Assembly (NCBI RefSeq): GCF_001747895.1
Contig: NZ_LNNB01000009.1
Location: 434,001-498,000 of the forward strand
From: Staphylococcus equorum
GTDB lineage: Bacteria; Bacillota; Bacilli; Staphylococcales; Staphylococcaceae
DNA length: 64,000 bases
Direction of reading: 5' to 3'
Shown here: piece by piece, positions 6,459-15,800 of the stretch
Position numbering within the stretch: the stretch's first letter is position 1
Layout: each line of letters begins with the position of its first letter
Notes under the pieces: generated by a model
The model's input: the letters and a program-made list of their open reading frames with translations, nothing else
Database searches by the model: none
What the model was told of the DNA's origin: nothing
Program-made: the position numbers and the translations under genes

Positions 6459-9400
6459 TAACGATAGCCTCCAATGATTTTATTTTTCTTTCTAATTCAT
6501 CATTTCTTTCAATTTGCTCTTTTAGTGCTTTAGTGTTTGTTGAAACCATTTCATACAAATCAATTGTATCAGTCCCTTTAATATGGTCCGGTGTTTCTCG
6601 TTCTAAAATAACCCCATGTTTTTTTATATCTTCGCCACGTTCTAAGTCCGAAATATAATTGTATTCGTATAGTTTTGTGTCACGCAATGTTTGAGTTGCA
6701 TCAATATTCCAATTTTCTATATTTGTTTTATATTTCTCAGAAGAATTGGGTTCAAGTGAACCATAAAAGGTGCGTGCTCTCACATTTTGATATTGCGTAT
6801 CTCCACCGTTCCACCAATTATTTGCTGTGATTCTTAATTCGTTATAACCTACACCAAAATAAACATCAGACCCACTGTGGTTAGCAAATGCGTAACTATG
6901 ATAGGTGTTTAAACGCATTGCCTCTATATCTCTATAATTAGGGTCGCCACCGTTATAACCCATGATGTCGGTAACTCTTAATGAACCATTACTTTGTACA
7001 CAAGCGTATAAATTAGTGTTTTTAGTTAGCCAATCGCCTTGAAAACCTTCGCCGTAGAAATAGCCACTTCCCATGTCGCCATTGTCATTTGTAGCGTAAA
7101 CTACTGGTGCGCTTTTACTAAATCTGATACCGGAACCCATTTTGGTGCCGGAACCTGTTAAGTTACCGTATAGTAATACGCCGTCTGTTGCGTCGGCTGT
7201 CGGATTGTCCTTAACATAATATTGAAATTCATTTACACCAACACGTGTATTTGCGAATGGTCTAAGGTATACAGAATATTTATTACTACCAATGTTTACG
7301 GTGTCGTCTGCCTCAATAACCATTCGGTTTGCATCAGCCCTTAATGCCACAACACCTAAACCGGATTGCAATGTCACACCACGTGCGCCACTATCGTATG
7401 TGTAATCAAAAAACTCTAGTGTCCCCGATGCGTTTCGTGGGTCGCCATCAAGATATGTTGAAACGCCAAAATCAGATAAATAAATAGAACGGCTTAAATC
7501 ATTATTTCTAAATCTTAAATGACCGTCTTTTAATCTTGTAAAAACTTCGTTGTAATCTGTTGAGCCTTGCCAAGTTCTTGTGTAACTCCCATGTAATTCG
7601 ATAGTGTCGTTTTCGATATTTAAGTATTGATTGTTGTCGCCACCTCGAATACCTAAATTATTAACGTCAATATCCAAGCCTTCGGTAGATAGGTTTAAAC
7701 GGTTAATGATATTGTCTTGGTCTACTTTATTATCTACATCTTGCGCTATAACTTTAAAATCATCGTTCACTGTTATATCTACGCTATCGCCTTTGATTGT
7801 CACGCCATCATTTCCAACGTTAAAGTTTGTTATCTTGCCGTTTTCATCAAACGTATACGTTAAACCGTTTGTAGTGTCTTGTGTTAGCGTTGAAACCACT
7901 TGTGATAGTGTTTTATTACTTTCGTTAAATTCAGTTAAACTAACTCTATCTTGAATTTGTTCGCCGTTTTGTGAAATTGATGTTTCCATTTCAGTTAATC
8001 GTGTGTCGGCTTGTTCTGGTGCCTTGTCATAATCTCCGACTTTATTACCTTCAACTAACATTGCATTTTTAATAACAAAATCTTTTGTTGGGTCTGTTAA
8101 ACCGGCAAGCCCTTTATAAAGATACATTTTTCCGCTTTTTTCTTTTGCTTTAAAAGTTGAAACCACTTTATTATCCGTGACAGATACATCTTTTCGTTCG
8201 CCCGCCGGTTCATATGGTAAATAACTAACTTGATTTATTGGTTCGCCGGATAAATCGTATATCTCGTAAGATAACGTGTATTCATTGCCTACTGTTAACG
8301 GTCTAGTTAATTGATATTCAATGTATCTAAACGTGTCATCTAAGCCTATGAAATCATCACGTTCTTTTGTGTCTAACATTAAGTTACGTGTACCAATATT
8401 AAGGTTTTGATATTCCGATAAAGTCACTCTATCGTTAATTTCGGTACTTAATTGTTGGCGTTCGGTTTCTGCATTATCCAAACGATTTACCACGTTTTCT
8501 TGGTCTGCTGTATATTTGCTTTCTGATACTTTGCTGTTGATTTCATCAGCTTGTATGCCTAACTGTGCTTTGTTGTCTTGTACTTTTGATTCAACTTCGC
8601 CCAATTGTTGTGTAACTGTAGATTTATCAGCTTTTAAATTGATGCTATCTTTCATTAGTGATAATTCTGTGTTTTGTTCCTCAACCGATGTACTAACACT
8701 ATTAAGCTCGTTTTGAAAATCTTCGGGCGCTGGTGTCCAATCTGTAGCCACCGTACCTTTTTCAAGTTTCAAATTAGTGATTCTTATTGTGTCACTTTCT
8801 GATACTTCAATTGTTTTAACGGGTTCTTGTGTTGTACCGTCTGTTGTTGTGTTGTCTATCGTTGTATCTTGTGTAGGCTCTTGTGTAGTCGTTGTATCGT
8901 TCGTTGTTGATTCTATTGTATTTGTATCGGTTGTTGTATTTTGTTCGTCTGTGATAGGCTCTGTAGTTTCTGTGTCGTTATTTGTTTCGTTTTGCGTTTC
9001 ATTATCTTTCATTACGTTACCGTTAAACAAATTAGAATAAGCTAATAAATCAAAATTACCCGATTTCATTTCAAATGTTTCTTCTATATGTTCGGTATAA
9101 CCTATTTCTCGTGGCATTTGTTTTCTTGAACGCATTACATAATCATTTGTAATTTTATCAAAAAGAATTAAACCCGTTGATAATTCTGTAGGTTCTAACT
9201 GTTGGTCTACTTCCGTTAATCCAATAACTTCAACATCATATGAAATCGTGTACTGTGTTTTGGTTTTCAATTTTTGATTAATATATTCGTTTGAATACAA
9301 ATCTACGTCCCAACCGGAAAAATCAAAACCTTGTGTGCTTTCAATATAAGGTTTGACCATTCCGTTATATTGGTCTGCATAACTTACTAATAAATTTCGT

Positions 9401-11334
9401 GCGCCTATTTCTAAGCCGTCCACTTGTTCTTGAACACTTGTAACACTTGCGCTTAATTCTTCTTTTGTCGCTGTAATATCGGTGTTAATTTTATCCACTA
9501 AATTATCGTTAAGCGTTTTTATTTCGCCGTCTACATAAGCATTAACGGTTGTTTTTAAATCGTTTAGTTGGTCTTGATTTGGTATATCAGCTAGTAATTG
9601 ACCTGTTTCACTGTTCCATTCTCCGTTTGGTAGTGTTTTTGCTACTTCGGTCATTGCGTTATTAAATTTTTCTTCGGTGTATTGTTGTTGTAATAATTTT
9701 AAACGCTCGTCAATGCTTATTTTAGCGTTTTGTACGCTATCATTTAGTTTCTGTAGGTTTTCCCTATAGTCTTGAAACATTGCTTGCGTATCTATCAATT
9801 TGCCTATTGTAGCCGTATCTTTATCCATGCTATCTAAATTAGTTTTGATTTGATTAAATACAAGACTTACACTGTCTAAATCTGTTTGAACTTGGTCTTT
9901 TAACTTGGTATCAACTAAATATTGACTATTAATCACTTCGTAAACATCAGTTTGTAGCATTGAATGTTGCAACTGTAAATCATCAAAGGTTCTTGTTAAT
10001 TCGTTGTATATCGTTTCTTCCCTTGTCATACCACCTAATTGTTGTACGTCGCTTGCTGTTTGGTTGTGCCACTCGCCGTTTCTGTATCTTCTTAATACTG
10101 CAACGTCCGGATTGCTTGTGTCGTACCATAACATGTCGTCAACGGGATTTGTGGGTGGTTCGGGCTGTTTAATAATCTTTTGTTCGTAATATTTTTCTGT
10201 ATACTCTGCCGTTTCTTGTAGTTGGGTATTAAGATTTGTAATATCATCATTTAATTTATTTCTAATTTCTTGTAAACGTTGTCTAAAGAATTGTGTCAAA
10301 TCTTCTTCGTTATACCTTATAACTTTACCAAATGAGTAAACACTTTCTTTTGATAATAAATCGTATTCTTCGCCAATTACGTCAGCCTCTAAATATAAGG
10401 GTTGGTTAAAATCTTCATCTTTAACTCTTATAGTATCGCCGATTGATGTTGATTCATGTTGATGTAAATAATCAATATCTAAAGAAGAAATTTCATAAGT
10501 AACGCTTGCTGTTTTGATTTTATCCAATTCATTTTCGCCCAATGCTTTCAAACGACTTTCGGTAATGTCATTATTTTGCGATTCTGGTTTGTACACGTCC
10601 CATATATAACGCTGTGGCAATCCGAATTGTTCTTGGGCTTGGTCGTCTGTTACGATAACTTCGGTTGTGTTTCCGTCGTTATCTTCGGGACCTACAACCA
10701 TTAAAGCTGTTTTAATTTCAGTGAAATCTATTTGTCTTGATAGCCCTGTTAAGTCTTTACCAAAAACAATTTCTTTACCCTTAAACAATTTTTTAGGTTT
10801 CTTCAATACGGCGTAACGATGTTCAACTTTATTTGAACCTAGTTCGATATAGAAATCTAATTCCATATCATAAGTAGTTTCAAGCTGTAATGCTACATCG
10901 TAAGGGGCTTTGTGTTCCGTCCATGTTGTTGGTTTTAAGCCATTGTATTCTGTGTCGGGTGCTACTTCCCAACCTGTATCACGTAACGCCTCATAAAGCG
11001 CCTGTGAAGTTGTCATATTTTCAAGTTTGCCCGGTACAAATGGTTTAGCTGTGCCAATATCTTCAAGATATGATGCGTTACTTTCTATCTCGGTTAAACC
11101 GTCCATATCATCAGAAATACCAGTTATTATAAATTCTCTATATCGTCCGTTACTATCCTTAGTAATTACTCGGTTGCGTTCTCTGAATTTTTTAGCTCTA
11201 CTTGAAAGTATAGTGAAATCAAACGTTTCTTTTTTATCTTTTTGTTGTCTGTCATGAGTTGCCTCAAATAAAGAACCGTCTTTTTCAGAAATGAAATCTA
11301 TGATTTCGTCTTTGAAATTTAATAGATGAATCAA
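6451..11334 (-). CDS. Tail-tip/tail-fibre protein with S74 self-cleaving chaperone, 1627 aa
   Basis: Forms the tip of the tail and probably contacts the cell wall. The first ~380 residues match the Tal/prophage endopeptidase-tail type (starts MIHLLNFKDEIIDFIS). Long coiled-coil stretches follow, then a Thr/Asn/Glu-rich linker (~775-840, e.g. ESTTNDTTTTQEPTQDTTID), then beta-rich fibre repeats. The last ~100 residues (NSSEKYKTNIENW...SLEAIVNG) are an intramolecular chaperone of the S74 type, whose Ser-Lys pair (NSSEKYK) cleaves after fibre trimerisation. A fused Tal-fibre with an S74 end is large for staphylococcal phages. Receptor unknown. Confidence 0.88.
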   Translation of the reverse strand: MIHLLNFKDEIIDFISEKDGSLFEATHDRQQKDKKETFDFTILSSRAKKFRERNRVITKDSNGRYREFIITGISDDMDGLTEIESNASYLEDIGTAKPFVPGKLENMTTSQALYEALRDTGWEVAPDTEYNGLKPTTWTEHKAPYDVALQLETTYDMELDFYIELGSNKVEHRYAVLKKPKKLFKGKEIVFGKDLTGLSRQIDFTEIKTALMVVGPEDNDGNTTEVIVTDDQAQEQFGLPQRYIWDVYKPESQNNDITESRLKALGENELDKIKTASVTYEISSLDIDYLHQHESTSIGDTIRVKDEDFNQPLYLEADVIGEEYDLLSKESVYSFGKVIRYNEEDLTQFFRQRLQEIRNKLNDDITNLNTQLQETAEYTEKYYEQKIIKQPEPPTNPVDDMLWYDTSNPDVAVLRRYRNGEWHNQTASDVQQLGGMTREETIYNELTRTFDDLQLQHSMLQTDVYEVINSQYLVDTKLKDQVQTDLDSVSLVFNQIKTNLDSMDKDTATIGKLIDTQAMFQDYRENLQKLNDSVQNAKISIDERLKLLQQQYTEEKFNNAMTEVAKTLPNGEWNSETGQLLADIPNQDQLNDLKTTVNAYVDGEIKTLNDNLVDKINTDITATKEELSASVTSVQEQVDGLEIGARNLLVSYADQYNGMVKPYIESTQGFDFSGWDVDLYSNEYINQKLKTKTQYTISYDVEVIGLTEVDQQLEPTELSTGLILFDKITNDYVMRSRKQMPREIGYTEHIEETFEMKSGNFDLLAYSNLFNGNVMKDNETQNETNNDTETTEPITDEQNTTTDTNTIESTTNDTTTTQEPTQDTTIDNTTTDGTTQEPVKTIEVSESDTIRITNLKLEKGTVATDWTPAPEDFQNELNSVSTSVEEQNTELSLMKDSINLKADKSTVTQQLGEVESKVQDNKAQLGIQADEINSKVSESKYTADQENVVNRLDNAETERQQLSTEINDRVTLSEYQNLNIGTRNLMLDTKERDDFIGLDDTFRYIEYQLTRPLTVGNEYTLSYEIYDLSGEPINQVSYLPYEPAGERKDVSVTDNKVVSTFKAKEKSGKMYLYKGLAGLTDPTKDFVIKNAMLVEGNKVGDYDKAPEQADTRLTEMETSISQNGEQIQDRVSLTEFNESNKTLSQVVSTLTQDTTNGLTYTFDENGKITNFNVGNDGVTIKGDSVDITVNDDFKVIAQDVDNKVDQDNIINRLNLSTEGLDIDVNNLGIRGGDNNQYLNIENDTIELHGSYTRTWQGSTDYNEVFTRLKDGHLRFRNNDLSRSIYLSDFGVSTYLDGDPRNASGTLEFFDYTYDSGARGVTLQSGLGVVALRADANRMVIEADDTVNIGSNKYSVYLRPFANTRVGVNEFQYYVKDNPTADATDGVLLYGNLTGSGTKMGSGIRFSKSAPVVYATNDNGDMGSGYFYGEGFQGDWLTKNTNLYACVQSNGSLRVTDIMGYNGGDPNYRDIEAMRLNTYHSYAFANHSGSDVYFGVGYNELRITANNWWNGGDTQYQNVRARTFYGSLEPNSSEKYKTNIENWNIDATQTLRDTKLYEYNYISDLERGEDIKKHGVILERETPDHIKGTDTIDLYEMVSTNTKALKEQIERNDELERKIKSLEAIVNG

Positions 11335-11353
11335 TTAAACACCTCCAATCGTT

Positions 11354-12838
11354 TTATAAATATCTATCTCGCCAAAATATTGAAGTATCAAAAGTCTTTT
11401 CCGGTAGTATAACCAATTCGTTCGTACCACTTTCTATATTAAAGAAGTCACTTGCAAATGTTTTTTCTTGTAACATAGGTTCTTCGTTTACTACTACAAT
11501 ATTTTCTTGTGTATCTATTCTTATATCATCGCCTTTTTGGATTATCATATCTCTAGCGCCTTCGGGTTTCTCTAATAATTCTCTGTTATACGTTCCTAGA
11601 ATATAAATGTTAGCAAAATCGGTATTTTGATACCTTGCCTCATAAAGTGTTGTGCTTGCTACTTTACGTTGGTAAAAATTACCGGAATCAGTAAAAGTCT
11701 TTTCATTAACTGCGATTGGTTCAAGTCTTTGTGGATATGGCGTTTCGTCATATTTCCAACTTTTAACAGTAAACTCATTACCTTTTCTAGTTAAAGCGAT
11801 ATATATAACAAAACTATCAAGCCCTTGTATATATGGGTCATTATCAAAGTCATATATTTTCACTTGTTCCCCACTTTGATTAAATAAAGTTACGATAATT
11901 GTTCCTGTTCTTCTTGATTCACTTTTCTTAACATATCCGATTGATGCCAATAACCTATTATCTACATCATAGATAAATTGTGAAAATTTAGCTGTTCCCT
12001 TTTTCGTGTTATTAAGTAGAATTTTAGCTGTTACTCTAAAATCTTGAACACTTTTGGAGAATGATTTTTTAAGACCGCCACCGTTCCAACCGTCGTTTCC
12101 TAATGTGTCTACATTAAGATACAAACTATTATTTGATGATGAGCTTTGTAATTCTCCACCAGTGGTGCCACCTAAATAATTATCGTTAATACTGCCATTA
12201 CCTAATTCAATCCAACCTCTCATATCTCGCATTTCAGACGTTAATACGGGTGGGCTGTAATTATCTAACGGTTTATCTACATCATCATCGCCAATCATAA
12301 AAAATTCGTCGCTATCGCCGTTATATCCTTTTGCAATCATAAAGTGACTGCTTGGTTCTAAGGCTCTTGCTTGTATCTCGATTGGTGTATCTTTATTACC
12401 GGCATTGTATAACGTTGCTTGGTCTGATATTGCCGTTTGTTTTGTTCTTGTACTAGCGTATTTATAAGGGTCAATACAAAGAAAGTTAATTGTAGCTTTA
12501 CCAAAATTAACAAAATAATCTTTATCAATAGTGCCTTCTAATATCCCGTAATAAATTCTATCGGGTTCTCTATCGAATTGTATTGTCTTTGGTTCATCAG
12601 TTGTTAACCAGTCTGCCAAATCTTCGGCGACGTGTTCCAAACTTTCGCCTACTTCCAAACTATCAACTAACAACTTAACTTCGATATTTCTAACTTTATC
12701 TCTAACAGATGTTAGGACGGTACCAGACCGTCCGTTTACATCAGTGGTATTAATTTCTCTATCTTGTCCCCAACTTGTTTCATAGTCGGTATAATAACAG
12801 TAATCTTTTTCGATACCATTAAATGAGAAATTACTCAT
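11354..12838 (-). CDS. Distal tail protein (Dit) with central insertion, 494 aa
   Basis: Links tail tube to the tip. Start ATG 12836-12838 (MSNFSFNGIEKDYCYYT) has AAAGGAGG upstream. Residues 1-~130 are the SPP1 gp19.1-like Dit N-terminal fold (REINTTDVNGRSG, ...IDPYKY). Classical Dits are ~250 aa; here residues ~180-400 add a beta-rich block (GWIELGNGSINDNYLGG...YPQRLEPIAVNEK) that looks like a carbohydrate-binding insertion of an 'evolved Dit'. Family call firm, binding role inferred. Confidence 0.85.
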   Translation of the reverse strand: MSNFSFNGIEKDYCYYTDYETSWGQDREINTTDVNGRSGTVLTSVRDKVRNIEVKLLVDSLEVGESLEHVAEDLADWLTTDEPKTIQFDREPDRIYYGILEGTIDKDYFVNFGKATINFLCIDPYKYASTRTKQTAISDQATLYNAGNKDTPIEIQARALEPSSHFMIAKGYNGDSDEFFMIGDDDVDKPLDNYSPPVLTSEMRDMRGWIELGNGSINDNYLGGTTGGELQSSSSNNSLYLNVDTLGNDGWNGGGLKKSFSKSVQDFRVTAKILLNNTKKGTAKFSQFIYDVDNRLLASIGYVKKSESRRTGTIIVTLFNQSGEQVKIYDFDNDPYIQGLDSFVIYIALTRKGNEFTVKSWKYDETPYPQRLEPIAVNEKTFTDSGNFYQRKVASTTLYEARYQNTDFANIYILGTYNRELLEKPEGARDMIIQKGDDIRIDTQENIVVVNEEPMLQEKTFASDFFNIESGTNELVILPEKTFDTSIFWRDRYL

Positions 12839-12852
12839 TAGCAACCTCCTTT

Positions 12853-15800
12853 CTATTTACGATTAAAGCGTTTGTTTCTTCTTTCGATGTTTTCAATTTC
12901 AGTTTTAACCGTATCTGCAACTTGTTTACCAACTTTCTTATTATCAAGATAAATTGGATTGTTACCGTTGTTACGTGTATTAACTTCGATTGTTTCGTTC
13001 GTTTCGTTGCTTTCTTCAATGAGTTGCATAATACGTTGTAAAGTTTCGCCTTCGGTACTGAAACCTAGCTTGTCGCCTGTTTCTTTCCAAATTGCTTGTG
13101 ATTTAACTTTGTTTGCTGGGTCGTGACTGATTACACTTTCGGGGAAACCACCTTCGGCAAGCCATGCAATTTCCGGACTATTGATAATACCACCATCAGC
13201 GTAACCATGCCCATGACCGATTACATCAAGTAATGAAGAACCGTATCTTGAACTTGCATACCGCATACCGGCAATTAAATTATCCATACCGTTCATGATA
13301 TTGTTATGACCCGGTAATTGGAAAGCATCAAAGGTACCCGGTTTTACTTGTACTAAACCTTTTGCGTTACCGTCGCTTAATCCATCGTTGCCACCAATAG
13401 CTTTAGCGTTGCCACCACTTTCGGTTTGTATCTGTCTTTGCCATGCACTTACATAATCTTTTGAAGTTGGTAAACCGGCTTTTTTCAATGCACCTTTAAC
13501 GTCCCATTTACCGCCGGAACCACCAACATGTGATTTCAACCACGGTAACGGGTCTACTGGTTTACCGTCTTGACGGTGTTCATAATGAAGATGTGGTCCC
13601 GATGAACGCCCTGTGTCGCCCGACGTTCCTAGTAGGTCGCCGGCTTTAACTTGTTTGTTTCCATCAAATGCTAAATCGCTTAAATGTCCGTAAATGACTT
13701 CTAAGCCATTTCCATTTTTTATTGAAACATGATTACCAAAACCGCTACCATCTTGTGGTATAGCTTTAGCAAGACCACTGATTGTTGAGTAAACTTTTTC
13801 ATAAACGTAATTTAAATCAATGCCCATATGTGGACTATTAAAAGGATATCCCGGCGCCCTTCCATTCGGACTGAATGGGAAATTTAAATTCTCCGGCGAA
13901 AAGTCTAAGAAACTACTATTGCCGGCTGTTGCTTGCGCAAACCAACCTTTGATTTTTTCAACTGCGCCATCTTTAAGTCGATTTAAACCACCTTTAGCAA
14001 AGTCGCCAACAATTCCGGAATAATCTCCGAAATCTACACCAAAACCTTCTAATGCTTTATCTAAAAGTTTACGGGGGCTATCAACCCAATCCATAACATC
14101 GCCGACACTATCTTTTAACCAGTCTGCGCCTTTACCTACTTTGTCTTTAGTCCAATTATAGCCTTGACCTAATTTATCGCCCGCCCAACTTAATGCGTTG
14201 CCGACTGTACCACCGTTTAAGTGTGGGTATGCGTCGCCACCTAGCTTGCTGTTGGTTGGACTTTGATTTAATAGTGCGTGTGTTTGTTTACCACTATATA
14301 CTTTTGAGCCTTTAGGTAAATAAGTGTTGGTATCTCTATTTGGTGTAAATGATATTTTGCCATTTGGATATTTAATCATTTCATTACGATAACCACCCGG
14401 TCCATTACCTCTACCTTTGTCGCCAACTGTAGCAAATGTACCTTCTTTTAATGCACCGTCACTTGATGTTTTAACTTTTCTATTAACTTGTTGATTGTGT
14501 GTTGTACCAGTGCTTAAATGTGGTATCTCTTTATCAATACCTAATTTGTCGCCAACCCAATTAATACCGTCAATTAATTTATTTAATCCGTCCTTAATTG
14601 AACCGACCATATCATCTATGAAACCTTTGATTTTATCAATAATATTTGATAAACCATTTTTCATATTGTTAAACGTTGATTCTACTCGGTCCCATAAATC
14701 AGCTACCGTATTTACTACTGTATTTCTGATTGTGTCCCAAATATCCGAAAGGTAGTTAAACACGTTGTTAAAAATACGTTTTGATGTATTCCATAAATCA
14801 GTAAAGTAATTTGACACTTTATCATATAAATCTACAACAAAATCTACTACTGTATTTCTGATTTTTCGCCAAGTATCATATAAGAAGTTTTTAACAGATG
14901 TGAATATTGATTTGATAGAACCCCACAAGGAATTAAAAGCGCTTTTCACTTTTGACCAAATATAGCGTGCAAATGAAATCACTTTATCAGAAATGTAATT
15001 CCAAGTTGAAACTAACCAATTCTTAACAGTTGTAATGATTGATTTAACATTTCTCCACAACCAAGTGAAATATTGCTTAACTTTAGACCAAATATTACGG
15101 GCAAAACTAGATACCTTATTATAAATATAGTTCCACGTACTCACTAGCCAATTTTTAACAGATGTGAATATTGATTTGGCGCTGTTCCATAACCACGTGA
15201 AGTATTGTTTTACTTTCGTCCATATCCAACGTGCGAAAGTCGAAATCTTGTTGTAAATATAGTTCCACGTACTTACTAACCAGTTTTTAGCTGTCGTAAA
15301 AATTGACTTCGTGTTATTCCATAACCATGTAAAATATTGTTTTACTTTCGTCCAAATTAGCCTTGCATAATATGAAATTCGATTTGTAATTGTAGTCCAA
15401 ATAAATATTAACCAGTTTTTGACTTTGGCAAAAATCACTTGGATATTAAACCAAATTTTATTGAACCAAAATTTCACTTGATTAAATATTTGTACTACTC
15501 TATCAATTATTTGTGTTTTAATTAAATTCCAAACCCAAATAAAGAAATCTTTAATACCATTAAAAATCATAGCGATTGTAGTTTTCCAAAATAGGAAATT
15601 CGCTTTAAGGTTTTGCCACCACAATTTTATAATAGTCATTACTAGATTTTTTGCCTTCGTCCATATTGAAACTAAGAAGTTTTTAACGGCTGTAAAAATA
15701 GTAACTGCCCAATATTTAATTGAGTTCCATATTCCTATTACCGCATTTCTAAACCCTTCGTTGGTTTTCCATAAATGAATGAATATACCAACAAGCGCTG

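Noticed and set aside
8800..9020. Repetitive T/G-rich DNA as a possible regulatory repeat
   Set aside because: It codes for the Thr/Asn/Glu-rich linker of the tail-tip protein on minus; explained by protein composition.
14930..15400. Regular repeats that might suggest a CRISPR-like array
   Set aside because: They are in-frame ~132-bp coding repeats of the tape measure, without conserved short repeats and unique spacers.
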